Source: Verticiella alkaliphila (GTDB lineage: Bacteria > Pseudomonadota > Gammaproteobacteria > Burkholderiales > Burkholderiaceae_B). Taken from it: a stretch of 64,000 nt of DNA. A program made the position numbers and the translations under genes. Every line of letters starts with the position of its first letter. Positions within the stretch are counted from its first letter, which is position 1. The notes under the pieces are model-generated. The model was given only the letters and a program-made list of their open reading frames with translations. It did no database searches and was not told the origin of the DNA. The DNA lies in the NCBI RefSeq assembly GCF_018904615.1, contig NZ_JADCNH010000003.1, positions 124,001 to 188,000 on the forward strand, written 5' to 3'. Of the stretch, positions 52,954 through 61,092 are shown one piece after another.

Positions 52954-55900
52954 CTACTCGGGCTGAGCCTGTCGGGCGTTCGCGATGGCGTCGTACAACG
53001 ATTCCAGCGACACAGGCTTGCTCACATGGGCATTGAAACCGGCAGCGAACGCGCGCTCCGCATCGCTCGGGCGTCCATAGCCCGTGAGCGCCACGGCAGG
53101 CGTCTGGCGATGCATCGGCAGCTCGCGCAACTGCTGCATCATCTCCAGCCCGTCCATGCCCGGCATGCCGATGTCAGACAGGATGAGATCGAAGGGCTCG
53201 TTGCGAGCGCGTGCCAGTGCTGCCATGCCGGAGTCCGCCTGCACCACCTCGGCACCTTCCGCACTCAGCAGCTCGGCGAACGCTTCCCGGGTCTCGGGTG
53301 TGTCCTCCACCAGCAGCAGACGGCAGCCCGCCAGGCCGACGGGGTCGCTGGCCGCGGCGGGCGCTTCGCTCTCGCCACCGGCGTGCAGCGGCAACCACAC
53401 CGTGAAGGTGGCACCCCGGCCCTCGCCCTCGGAAGCCGCCTGCACCCAGCCGCCATGGGCTTCGGCCACCTGCCGCACGAGCGCGAGGCCAATGCCCAGC
53501 CCGCCTGTGCGCCGCGTGGTGCGGGAATCGGCCTGCCGGAACATGTCGAAAACGCGCGGCAGGAAATCCGAGGCGATGCCCTGCCCGGTATCCTGCACGC
53601 GCAGCAGGCAGTACCGGCCTTCCTGGATCACCGAGAACGACACCGAGCCTTCATTCGTGAACTTCAGGGCATTGCTGAGCAGGTTCCACGCGATCTGCTC
53701 GATGCGCACGGGATCGCAATACACCTCCAGATCGCCCGTCTCGATCTTGGCCTCGAGCGTGAGGCCGCGCTGCAAGGCCTCGGCCTGCGCGGCCTGGGCG
53801 ATGGGCGTGAGCAGACGCGCGAGCGGCACGCGGCGCGGGTGCAGCGAGAACTTGCCGGTCTGCATGCGCGACAGATCCAGCAGATCGTCGATGATCTTCG
53901 CCTGGCCGGCCACCGTCTGGCAGATGGTGTCGGCCGCGCGCGCTACGGCCGGCACGGCACGCGCCTCGGGCAGACGACGCAGCAGCTCGGCGTTGACGTG
54001 GATGAGGTTGAGCGGGTGCTTCAACTCGTGCGACATCACCGCAAGGAACTCGTCCTTCATGTCGCGGGCGGCCTCGGCCGCATGGCGCACGCTCTGCTCA
54101 TGGCGCAGCATGGCCTCGCGCGCGGCCTCGGCCTGCCGTGCCTGCGTGGCGTCCTGGCAGATCTTGGCGTAGCCCGCGGTGTCGTCCGTTTCCAGGCGCG
54201 TGGTGGCCACCGCACCCCAGAAGCCCACGCCGTCCTTGCGCACGCAGGCGTACTCGGCTTCCACGCGGCCCTGACGGCGCGCCTCGGCAAGCTCCCAGGC
54301 CGGGCGTCCGGCATCGCGCTCGTTGCCCGCGAACAAGGCGTCGTGGTGCATGCCCACCGCCTCGTCCTCGCGCCAGCCGTACACATTCACCGCCCCCGCA
54401 TTCCAGCTGGTGATGATGCCGGCGTCGTCCAGCGTGATGATGGCGTAGCTGCGCGCGCTGTCGATCACCGCGCGCAAGAGCTTCTCGCTGCGCTGCACGC
54501 TCGCCTGCGCGGCACGGTGCTCGGTCACGTCGATGAACGTCATCACCGCGCCTTCGACCTGATTCTCCGTGGTGCGGTAGGGCAATGTTCGTACAAATAG
54601 GCAGCGTCCGTTCACCGTCGTGATGTCACGCTCCACCACGTGGCGCGCGGCCACGGCGGCGGTCACGTCCTCGGCCAGCGTCTCGTAGTTCAGGCGATGG
54701 GTGATGTCCAGCAGCGGGCGGCCCACGTCCTGCGGCAGCAGGTTGAACCAGTCCGTGGCGCGTGGCGTGAAGCGCTTGATGCACAAGGCGCGGTCCACGA
54801 AGATGGTCGGGATCTCGGTGGAGGCAATGAGATTCTGCAGATCGTCATTGATCTTGCTGATCTCCTCCACCTTGGTCTTCATCTCGTGGTTGACGGTGAC
54901 GAGCTCCTCGTTGAGCGACTGGAGCTCTTCCTTGCTGGTTTCGAGCTCCTCGGAAGCGCTGCGTAGCTCCTCGTTGGCAGACTGCAGCTCTTCGTTGGAC
55001 GCGCGAGTCTCTTCGTGGAAGGTCTCGGAGCGCTCCAGGGTTTCCTGCAGCTGCTGGCGCGTGCGCTGCAGTTCTTCCTCGAGCTGCGCAAGCACGCGGT
55101 CATGGCCATCCTGCCCGTCGTCCTGATCGCTCTCACGCGATACCGGATCGGCCTCCTCGAAGCTCACGAGCAGATAGCCCAGGCCCGTGGTCTCGTCACG
55201 GTAGGGCTGGGCCGCCACCGATACGGCACGGGCCGAACCTTCGATCTCCATGACGACGGCCGGCGCATGCGCGCGCTGGCCGGTACGCTCGGCCTGAAAC
55301 AGCACGCTGCGCACGCCCGGGCGCAACGGCTCGGCCACGAGTTTCAGCAGCTCGTGCGAGGGCTCGCCGCTCGAGAGCCGCAGAAAGCGCCCCGCGCCGC
55401 GCGCGGTATGTACCAACATGCCGTTCTCGTCCACCAGCACACTGGGAGGCGAGCTCTGCTGCTGCGCATAGAGATGGATGTCGGCAAACGAGGGCCGGGG
55501 CGCGCTCACGCCCACGGGCTTGATGCCGCGCTCTGTGAGCGGCGCATCGCCCAGGCGCATCGAGGGCGCCGAGCGCGCCTTGGTGGTGGTCTTGACCGCC
55601 CGGTAGATGCGGTTCTTGCGATCGACCAGCGTGAAGCGGTGCGGCGCGGCATCCGCCGATTCGGAGGTGCCCAGGATCAGGTGCCCGCCCGGGCGCAACG
55701 AGAAGTGCAGCGTCTCCAGGATCTCGCGCTGGACGTCGCGCTCCAGGTAGATCAGCAGATTGCGGCAACTCACGATGTCCAGTCGCGAGAACGGGGCATC
55801 GCGCAGGATGTTGTGCGTGGCAAAGAGAATCTTGTCGCGCACGCCCTTGCGCACCTTGTAGTGCTCGTCCTCGCGCACGAAGAAACGGCTCAGCCGCCCA

Positions 55901-57108
55901 GGCGGCACGTCGGTCACGATGGATTCCGGATACAGGCCGGTGCGCGCGATGGCGATGCCGCGCTCGTCGATGTCCGTGCCGAAGACCTGAATGTTGGGCG
56001 GACGCGGATGACGATCGGCCTGCTCGCACAGCAGCATGGTGAGCGAATAGGCTTCCTCGCCGGTGGCGCAACCCGGCACCCACACCCGCACGGAATCCTC
56101 GGCCGTGGCGTTGCGGAACAGCGGCACGATGACGTCGCGCTCGATCGTCTCGAAGGCCTCACGATCCCGAAAGAAGTTCGTGACGCTGATCAGCATGTCC
56201 TGCAGGAGCGGCTGGGCTTCCGCGGTGTGGGCCGCGAGGTAATCCCGGTACGCCGCCAGATCGGCGGTGTTCGTCACCTGCATGCGCCGCTCGATCCGGC
56301 GCAGCACGGTGGCCCGCTTGTAATGGCGAAAATCGTTGCGGGTCTCGCGGAACAACATCTCCAGGATGTCTTCCAGCGCCTGCTCGGTACCGGCCGAGCG
56401 CTCAGGCGGCGGCGGATCGGGGTATTCCATCGGGTCCTCGCTCGCCTGCGGCATTTCCATGTCCTTGGCATTGCGCCAGATATCCATGACCTTGGCGGCG
56501 ATCTGCGCCACCGGCAGCACGATGTCGACCAAGCCCGTGGCGATCGCCGCCTGGGGCATGCCGGCGTGTTCCGCCTCCTCGGGGGATTGGGCAATCGTCA
56601 CCCCGCCTTGTTCCTTCACCCGCGCAATGCCGACCGAACCATCCGCGCCCGTCCCCGAGAGCACCACCGCGATCGCCCGCTCGCGATGCACCGTGCCCAG
56701 CGAGCGAAAGAACAAGTCCACGCTGGCATGCCGCTCGCCGTGCGCGCGCGCGAGCGGCGACAGGCGCAGATAGCTGTCGTTCATCGTCAGCATCTTGCTG
56801 GGCGGGATCACATACACGTGATCCGGCTCGACGATCACCGGCCGGGTCACCTGCAGCACCTTCATGTTCGTATGCCGCTGCAGGATCTCGGCCGCCTGGC
56901 TCACGTGCCGGGGCGACAGATGCAGGATCACCACGAACGCCATGCCGGTGTTGTCCGGGCAGTGCGCGAGGAACTGCGTGACCGCGCGCATGCCGCCTGC
57001 CGAGCCGCCCAGGCCCACCACGGGAAACCCGAGCCGACTCTGGATCAGCGTGGATTTCTCCTCCGGGTCCAGCGGCACTTCCGGGGATGTCGGGGGCAGG
57101 CGACTCAT
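52954..57108 (-). CDS. CheB-CheR-PAS hybrid sensor histidine kinase with C-terminal receiver
   Basis: A protein of 1384 aa from ATG 57108 (GAAGGA seven bases upstream). Domains in order: CheB methylesterase about 30-215 (Ser in GLGGSAGG, His in ILHLSPRH, Asp in SGTGADGS), CheR methyltransferase about 235-490 (WVPGCATGEEAYSL), a long coiled coil about 640-750, and two PAS domains. Then come HisKA (MSHELKHPLNLI near 1025), HATPase (NLLSNALKF, DTGQGIA, GGLGIGLAL) and a receiver with Asp in LILSDIGMPGMDG near 1310. No membrane segment. No chemotaxis operon surrounds it, so it probably serves a separate signalling path. Confidence 0.95.
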   Translation of the reverse strand: MSRLPPTSPEVPLDPEEKSTLIQSRLGFPVVGLGGSAGGMRAVTQFLAHCPDNTGMAFVVILHLSPRHVSQAAEILQRHTNMKVLQVTRPVIVEPDHVYVIPPSKMLTMNDSYLRLSPLARAHGERHASVDLFFRSLGTVHRERAIAVVLSGTGADGSVGIARVKEQGGVTIAQSPEEAEHAGMPQAAIATGLVDIVLPVAQIAAKVMDIWRNAKDMEMPQASEDPMEYPDPPPPERSAGTEQALEDILEMLFRETRNDFRHYKRATVLRRIERRMQVTNTADLAAYRDYLAAHTAEAQPLLQDMLISVTNFFRDREAFETIERDVIVPLFRNATAEDSVRVWVPGCATGEEAYSLTMLLCEQADRHPRPPNIQVFGTDIDERGIAIARTGLYPESIVTDVPPGRLSRFFVREDEHYKVRKGVRDKILFATHNILRDAPFSRLDIVSCRNLLIYLERDVQREILETLHFSLRPGGHLILGTSESADAAPHRFTLVDRKNRIYRAVKTTTKARSAPSMRLGDAPLTERGIKPVGVSAPRPSFADIHLYAQQQSSPPSVLVDENGMLVHTARGAGRFLRLSSGEPSHELLKLVAEPLRPGVRSVLFQAERTGQRAHAPAVVMEIEGSARAVSVAAQPYRDETTGLGYLLVSFEEADPVSRESDQDDGQDGHDRVLAQLEEELQRTRQQLQETLERSETFHEETRASNEELQSANEELRSASEELETSKEELQSLNEELVTVNHEMKTKVEEISKINDDLQNLIASTEIPTIFVDRALCIKRFTPRATDWFNLLPQDVGRPLLDITHRLNYETLAEDVTAAVAARHVVERDITTVNGRCLFVRTLPYRTTENQVEGAVMTFIDVTEHRAAQASVQRSEKLLRAVIDSARSYAIITLDDAGIITSWNAGAVNVYGWREDEAVGMHHDALFAGNERDAGRPAWELAEARRQGRVEAEYACVRKDGVGFWGAVATTRLETDDTAGYAKICQDATQARQAEAAREAMLRHEQSVRHAAEAARDMKDEFLAVMSHELKHPLNLIHVNAELLRRLPEARAVPAVARAADTICQTVAGQAKIIDDLLDLSRMQTGKFSLHPRRVPLARLLTPIAQAAQAEALQRGLTLEAKIETGDLEVYCDPVRIEQIAWNLLSNALKFTNEGSVSFSVIQEGRYCLLRVQDTGQGIASDFLPRVFDMFRQADSRTTRRTGGLGIGLALVRQVAEAHGGWVQAASEGEGRGATFTVWLPLHAGGESEAPAAASDPVGLAGCRLLLVEDTPETREAFAELLSAEGAEVVQADSGMAALARARNEPFDLILSDIGMPGMDGLEMMQQLRELPMHRQTPAVALTGYGRPSDAERAFAAGFNAHVSKPVSLESLYDAIANARQAQPE

Positions 57109-57197
57109 CAAGCGTCCTTCAAAGGATCCCGACGCGTGCGCGCCGAGGGAAGCGGGTCACAGCAATGCCCATACCTCGGGCGTTCTCTATAAGAAGT

Positions 57198-58412
57198 CTA
57201 GCCGCCCTCGATCAGGCGGGCGTAGGCCGGCAGACACACCTGGCGCAAGTCGTAATGCTCCACCACCGTCCGGCGGGCTTCTCGGCGCATGGCGTCGTAA
57301 GCCTCGGGTCGGGCAAGCATGTCGACGACCGCGTCTGCCAGGGCGTCGCGATCGAAGAAATCCACCAGTCGGCCATTCTCGCCATCGCGCACCACGTCAA
57401 GCACCGGCGCCGTACGCGAGGCCACCAGGGGCGCGCCTGCGCTCATGGCCTCCAGCATGGACCACGACAGCACGAAGGGATACGTCAAATAGACATGGCA
57501 GCGCGTGATCTGCATCATGCGCAGGAAGACTTGCCGCGAGACCTGACCCATGAAGTGCACGCGCGCGGGATCGAGTTCGCTTGCCACCTCTGACAGATAG
57601 CGCTGCCGAAAGCCGCCCTCGTCAGGTTTGGCCCCATAGCTCACGCCATCGCCGCCAATGATGAAGACGCGCACGTTGGGGCGCTCGCGCAGGATGCGCG
57701 GCAGCGTGCGCATGAAGACGTGATAGCCACGCACCGGCTCCAGATTGCGCGCCACGAAGGTCAGTACCTCGTCGCCCGGACGCATCGTGATGCCACGATC
57801 CGGCAGCCCGACCTGGGCGGCCGGATCCGGCGCCACTTCGTCGGTATCGATGCCTTCGTGCAACACCTGCGTCTTGGCCTGGGCCCACGCGGGCAGCCTG
57901 CTCGCCTGCCAGGGCGTGGCGGCAATGCCCACGTCCATGGCTTCCATGGCCAGCAGCAGATTGGCATTCTTGGCCTGCAGGCGGGCCTCGTCATCCAGCG
58001 AAGGCACCGGGAATTCCGGATCGAATCCCATCTCCTGGCCGCGCACCCGGTAGTAGTACTCCATCAGGCAGATCAGACGGGCGTCCGGGAACACCGCTTT
58101 CAGGTACATGGCCTCGCCCCAGCCCGGGTGACACACGATCACCCGCGGCGAGAAGCCCTGCTTCTGCAACTGCACCGCCGCCTGCGCGCAGGCTTCCCCG
58201 CGCAACACCTTGGATTCGAACTCGCGCGCGAGGGGATGCACGTCCTTGCCGTTACCGCGCTTGACGCCATACCAGAGAATCTTCACACCCGGCAGGGTCT
58301 CGTCCGTGCGGTTCATACCCAGCGCGACGACACGGTGCCCGCGCGCGGCCAGGAAGGGCGCCACGTGACGGAACTGACCCGGGAAATTCTGGTGAACGAA
58401 CAACACATCCAT
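57198..58412 (-). CDS. Glycosyltransferase family 4 protein
   Basis: A protein of 404 aa. The N-terminal segment MDVLFVHQNFPGQFRHVAPFLAARGH and the C-terminal donor-binding region (FVLSWSMLEAMSAGAPLVAS, VRDGENGRLVDFFD) are typical of GT-B enzymes. It probably transfers a nucleotide-activated sugar to a surface glycan or protein. It begins the surface-related block that continues on the plus strand. Confidence 0.9.
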   Translation of the reverse strand: MDVLFVHQNFPGQFRHVAPFLAARGHRVVALGMNRTDETLPGVKILWYGVKRGNGKDVHPLAREFESKVLRGEACAQAAVQLQKQGFSPRVIVCHPGWGEAMYLKAVFPDARLICLMEYYYRVRGQEMGFDPEFPVPSLDDEARLQAKNANLLLAMEAMDVGIAATPWQASRLPAWAQAKTQVLHEGIDTDEVAPDPAAQVGLPDRGITMRPGDEVLTFVARNLEPVRGYHVFMRTLPRILRERPNVRVFIIGGDGVSYGAKPDEGGFRQRYLSEVASELDPARVHFMGQVSRQVFLRMMQITRCHVYLTYPFVLSWSMLEAMSAGAPLVASRTAPVLDVVRDGENGRLVDFFDRDALADAVVDMLARPEAYDAMRREARRTVVEHYDLRQVCLPAYARLIEGG

Positions 58413-58849
58413 GACGCGGCACTCAGACAGATTTCGGCCCGACCGGATGGGGCACTGACGGGCGATGGTAGCGCATCACCCTGCGGGGCTTGTGACGCGT
58501 TGATGCTGCACGCATTGACAAACACCGCTTCTACAAAAACGCAACCCAGGTTTACGCGATAGTTCCCGCATAGATGTAAATATACGCAACAACTGCAATG
58601 TGACGATCGTCACATGCGGTGAAGTTGATTGCCACTTTCTTGAGCAAATATCCGGCGATTAAATGACCGAATGTAACTTAACGTCTGCTAAAGTTGCATA
58701 AGCGGCCTAGATCTATCAAATAACTATCCACATCTCACGCCCTATTCACTAGTCTCGCCTTGTTGGCACTACACCCCTGGGCTAAGATTTGTCGCAGTCA
58801 GGGATGCCGCAATGCAAGTCTCCGCCGCATCTTTCCATCGAGTCTCCCC
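58413..58849. other. 437-base AT-rich intergenic control region
   Basis: The longest non-coding stretch of the window, clearly richer in A and T than its surroundings, between the divergent glycosyltransferase and surface-protein genes. It contains a perfect CRP-like palindrome (58598-58615) and AT-rich stretches at 58570-58580 and 58640-58730 that could hold promoters for the strongly expressed downstream genes. No open frame of note. Confidence 0.6.
58598..58615. promoter_or_regulatory. CRP/FNR-type site TGTGA-N6-TCACA
   Basis: ATGTGACGATCGTCACAT is a perfect 18-bp palindrome and contains the full CRP consensus half-sites with the right 6-base spacing. It lies about 235 bases before the start at 58850 and 186 bases before the divergent start at 58412. 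Confidence 0.75.
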
Positions 58850-59827
58850 ATGTCCACGTCCAAGTCCGATAACGCCGCCTATGCCAATCTGCGTCTGAAC
58901 TCCCGAGTTCTCGCGTTGGAAGTGGGTATGTATATCGTCCGGTATGCCAGCGAGCTGCCGGCGGGCGAGGAAGTGGCCATCACCCTGCAGCAGGCGCCGC
59001 TGGGCAAAGGCTCGGTGGACTTGTTCCCCGCCGAAGGCGTCGCGCGTAACACGCTCTCCAAGCTGGGCGATTGCGTGATCATTCGCGTCAAGGGCGACAC
59101 GGGCGCACTGCTGGTGACCGAATACCACATGGCCGGCCAGCGCCCGCGCGAGGTGAACCTGCGCGTGGATCGCATCGACACGAGCGAGAACCTGCTCAAG
59201 CGCGCCCCGGCCGAGCCGCCGCGCGTGCTGGTGGATTCGGCAAGCCCCGCCGTACCCGCACCCGTCATCGCGCCGGCTGCCGTGCGCACGTCGCCCCTGC
59301 AGAAGGCCGAGCCGCCCCGCCTGCCGCCCGAGCTTGCGCCGGCCGCCGCCGTGCCGCTCAGCCTGGAAGGCCACATCGAACGCCGTGGCGATGTCTCGGT
59401 GGATTCCGGCTGGCTCGGCAATCCGCAAGGCAACGCCCGCCTCGAAGGCTTCACCATTCACTGGCCCGGCAAGCCTGAGGGCGTGGATCTCGCCTACAGC
59501 GTGCGCGTACAGGGCCAGGGCAAGCAGCCCGCGGCGCTCTCCGGCCGCTTTGCCGGCACGCGCCAGAAGGCCGCCGGCATTACCGCTATCACATTCGGGC
59601 TCGTGGGTCCGAAGCAGAAACAGTTTCAGCTGGACGGACAGGTGGTGTTCTCGGGTGCTCCCCCGCAAACCATCCTGAACGGCCACGAAATCGCCAGCCC
59701 CACCGGGCTGGACCCTCTCGTCGCCATCTCGCTGGCCATCGTCCCCAAGTCCGAGGCAAACGCCCCCCGCTATCAGTCTCCTTGGGAAGACCCGGCCATC
59801 ACCAAAATCTACAAGGCTCAGGGTTGA
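58850..59827 (+). CDS. Unknown protein encoded with the RTX/DUF4214 surface protein
   Basis: A protein of 325 aa from ATG 58850. There is no signal peptide or membrane segment. Residues 1-110 look like a compact beta-rich domain, 120-175 form a Pro/Ala linker, and 180-300 read as a second beta-rich domain (GFTIHWPGKPEGVDLAYSVR). The C-terminal part contains PTGLDPLVAISLAI. No family recognised. It ends 31 bases before the secreted protein gene, so it may help secrete, cap or attach that protein. Confidence 0.75.
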   Translation: MSTSKSDNAAYANLRLNSRVLALEVGMYIVRYASELPAGEEVAITLQQAPLGKGSVDLFPAEGVARNTLSKLGDCVIIRVKGDTGALLVTEYHMAGQRPREVNLRVDRIDTSENLLKRAPAEPPRVLVDSASPAVPAPVIAPAAVRTSPLQKAEPPRLPPELAPAAAVPLSLEGHIERRGDVSVDSGWLGNPQGNARLEGFTIHWPGKPEGVDLAYSVRVQGQGKQPAALSGRFAGTRQKAAGITAITFGLVGPKQKQFQLDGQVVFSGAPPQTILNGHEIASPTGLDPLVAISLAIVPKSEANAPRYQSPWEDPAITKIYKAQG

Positions 59828-59858
59828 TCTCCTGATGCCTTCCTGGAGCTAAATTCAC

Positions 59859-60896
59859 ATGCAATACGATCAACTCAATTCGGGTTCCGTTGTTACCCAG
59901 AGCCTGACCGCCAACGAGCGTATCAACGATGCCACGCTCGCTGCCATCACGTCGATCCTGAACATCAGCGAAGAGTCCCAAGTCACCGTTGGCGCCTGGA
60001 ATGGCGTCGATGCCGTCAACGCGCCGGTCGGCACGGATCCCGAGCTCGTCGTCATCACCCCCGATGCCGACAGCACCGATCCGATCTCCTTCACCACGCT
60101 GCCTGACGCCGTGGACAACGCGCCCGTCACCGTGTTCGACACGGATCGTGACGTGACCGCGACGTTCGAAGCCTCCGTCGAGCGCGTCGTCGTGCTGGGC
60201 AACGGCAACGACCTCATCACGATCAACGGTGATGCCAACGCCACGGTGACTTCCGGTGCCGGCAACGACACCATCATCACGTCGGCTGGCGACGACCAGA
60301 TCATCCTCACGCAGGGTGACAACTCGGTCGAAACCGGCGCTGGCGCTGACACCGTCTTCGGTGGCACCGGCTACGACGTCGTCAACGTGGGCGGTGCAGC
60401 CGAAGACTGGAACGTCGACATCGTCGACGGCCAGATCGTGATGACCCGCGTCGATGACGAAACGAACAGCCTGACGGCCAGCAACGTCAACTTCATCCAG
60501 CTGGACGACGGCGACTCCATCGCCATCGCCTACGCTTCGGACGAAGCCGAGACGCTGCGCCTGTACCAAGCCACCCTGGGCCGCGCTGCGGACCACGAAG
60601 GCGCCAAGTACTGGCTGGAAGACCTGAACGACCGCGGCTACTCGTCCACCGAGATCGCCAACGCGTTCCTGTTCACGGAAGAAGGCCAAGCGCTGGCCGC
60701 TCTGGACGACGATGCCTTCGTGGCCGCGCTCTACCAGAACGCCCTGGGCCGTGAAGGCGCCGAATCCGAACTCGCCTACTGGACGGACACGCTCGAGAAC
60801 GGTGCAGACCGTGCCGACGTGATCGTCGCGATCGCGAATTCGAACGAAGGCGAAGAGTCGATCGTCAACGTGAAGTACATCGACGGCCTCGTGTAA
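59859..60896 (+). CDS. Secreted RTX-type protein with DUF4214 repeats (possible surface-layer protein)
   Basis: A protein of 345 aa behind GGAG. It is acidic and rich in Asp, Asn, Thr and Val with no Cys and no N-terminal signal peptide. Residues about 110-185 carry Gly-Asn-Asp type calcium-binding repeats (GNGNDLITI, GAGNDTIITSAGDDQI, GAGADTVFGGTG). Residues about 230-330 hold two DUF4214 units (LYQATLGRAADHEGAKYWL, LYQNALGREGAESELAYW). These features and the lack of a signal fit type I secretion. A perfect 16-bp hairpin follows, as expected for an abundant transcript. Confidence 0.85.
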   Translation: MQYDQLNSGSVVTQSLTANERINDATLAAITSILNISEESQVTVGAWNGVDAVNAPVGTDPELVVITPDADSTDPISFTTLPDAVDNAPVTVFDTDRDVTATFEASVERVVVLGNGNDLITINGDANATVTSGAGNDTIITSAGDDQIILTQGDNSVETGAGADTVFGGTGYDVVNVGGAAEDWNVDIVDGQIVMTRVDDETNSLTASNVNFIQLDDGDSIAIAYASDEAETLRLYQATLGRAADHEGAKYWLEDLNDRGYSSTEIANAFLFTEEGQALAALDDDAFVAALYQNALGREGAESELAYWTDTLENGADRADVIVAIANSNEGEESIVNVKYIDGLV

Positions 60897-60936
60897 TCCA
60901 CGGGTAGTCGATCCCCGGGCCGATACGGCCTGGGGG

Positions 60937-60972
60937 CATTTGGAAAGGGGCCGCAAGGCCCCTTTCCAAATG
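60937..60972 (+). terminator. Very strong hairpin with GCAA tetraloop
   Basis: Perfect 16-bp arms (CATTTGGAAAGGGGCC and its complement) close a GCAA loop 40 bases behind the RTX/DUF4214 stop. A smaller AGGCCC/GGGCCT hairpin follows at 60977-60994 with CTCTTC after it. Together they form an efficient transcript end. Confidence 0.8.
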
Positions 60973-61092
60973 TGGAAGGCCCCCCGCAGGGCCTCTCTTC
61001 TGGTCCAGGGCCTGCCGCACCGCCCTGTCGCCCTGGCCGTGCCCTGCCCGCGGCCCGGGCGCCGATTCCAGGGCAGTCCGGCACGTTTCGCT

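Noticed and set aside
52459-57192. Long plus-strand open frames (700 codons and more) opposite the CheB-CheR kinase gene
   Set aside because: They are antisense shadows with His/Arg/Ala-rich composition, no domains and no ribosome-binding sites; the minus-strand gene has intact catalytic motifs throughout.
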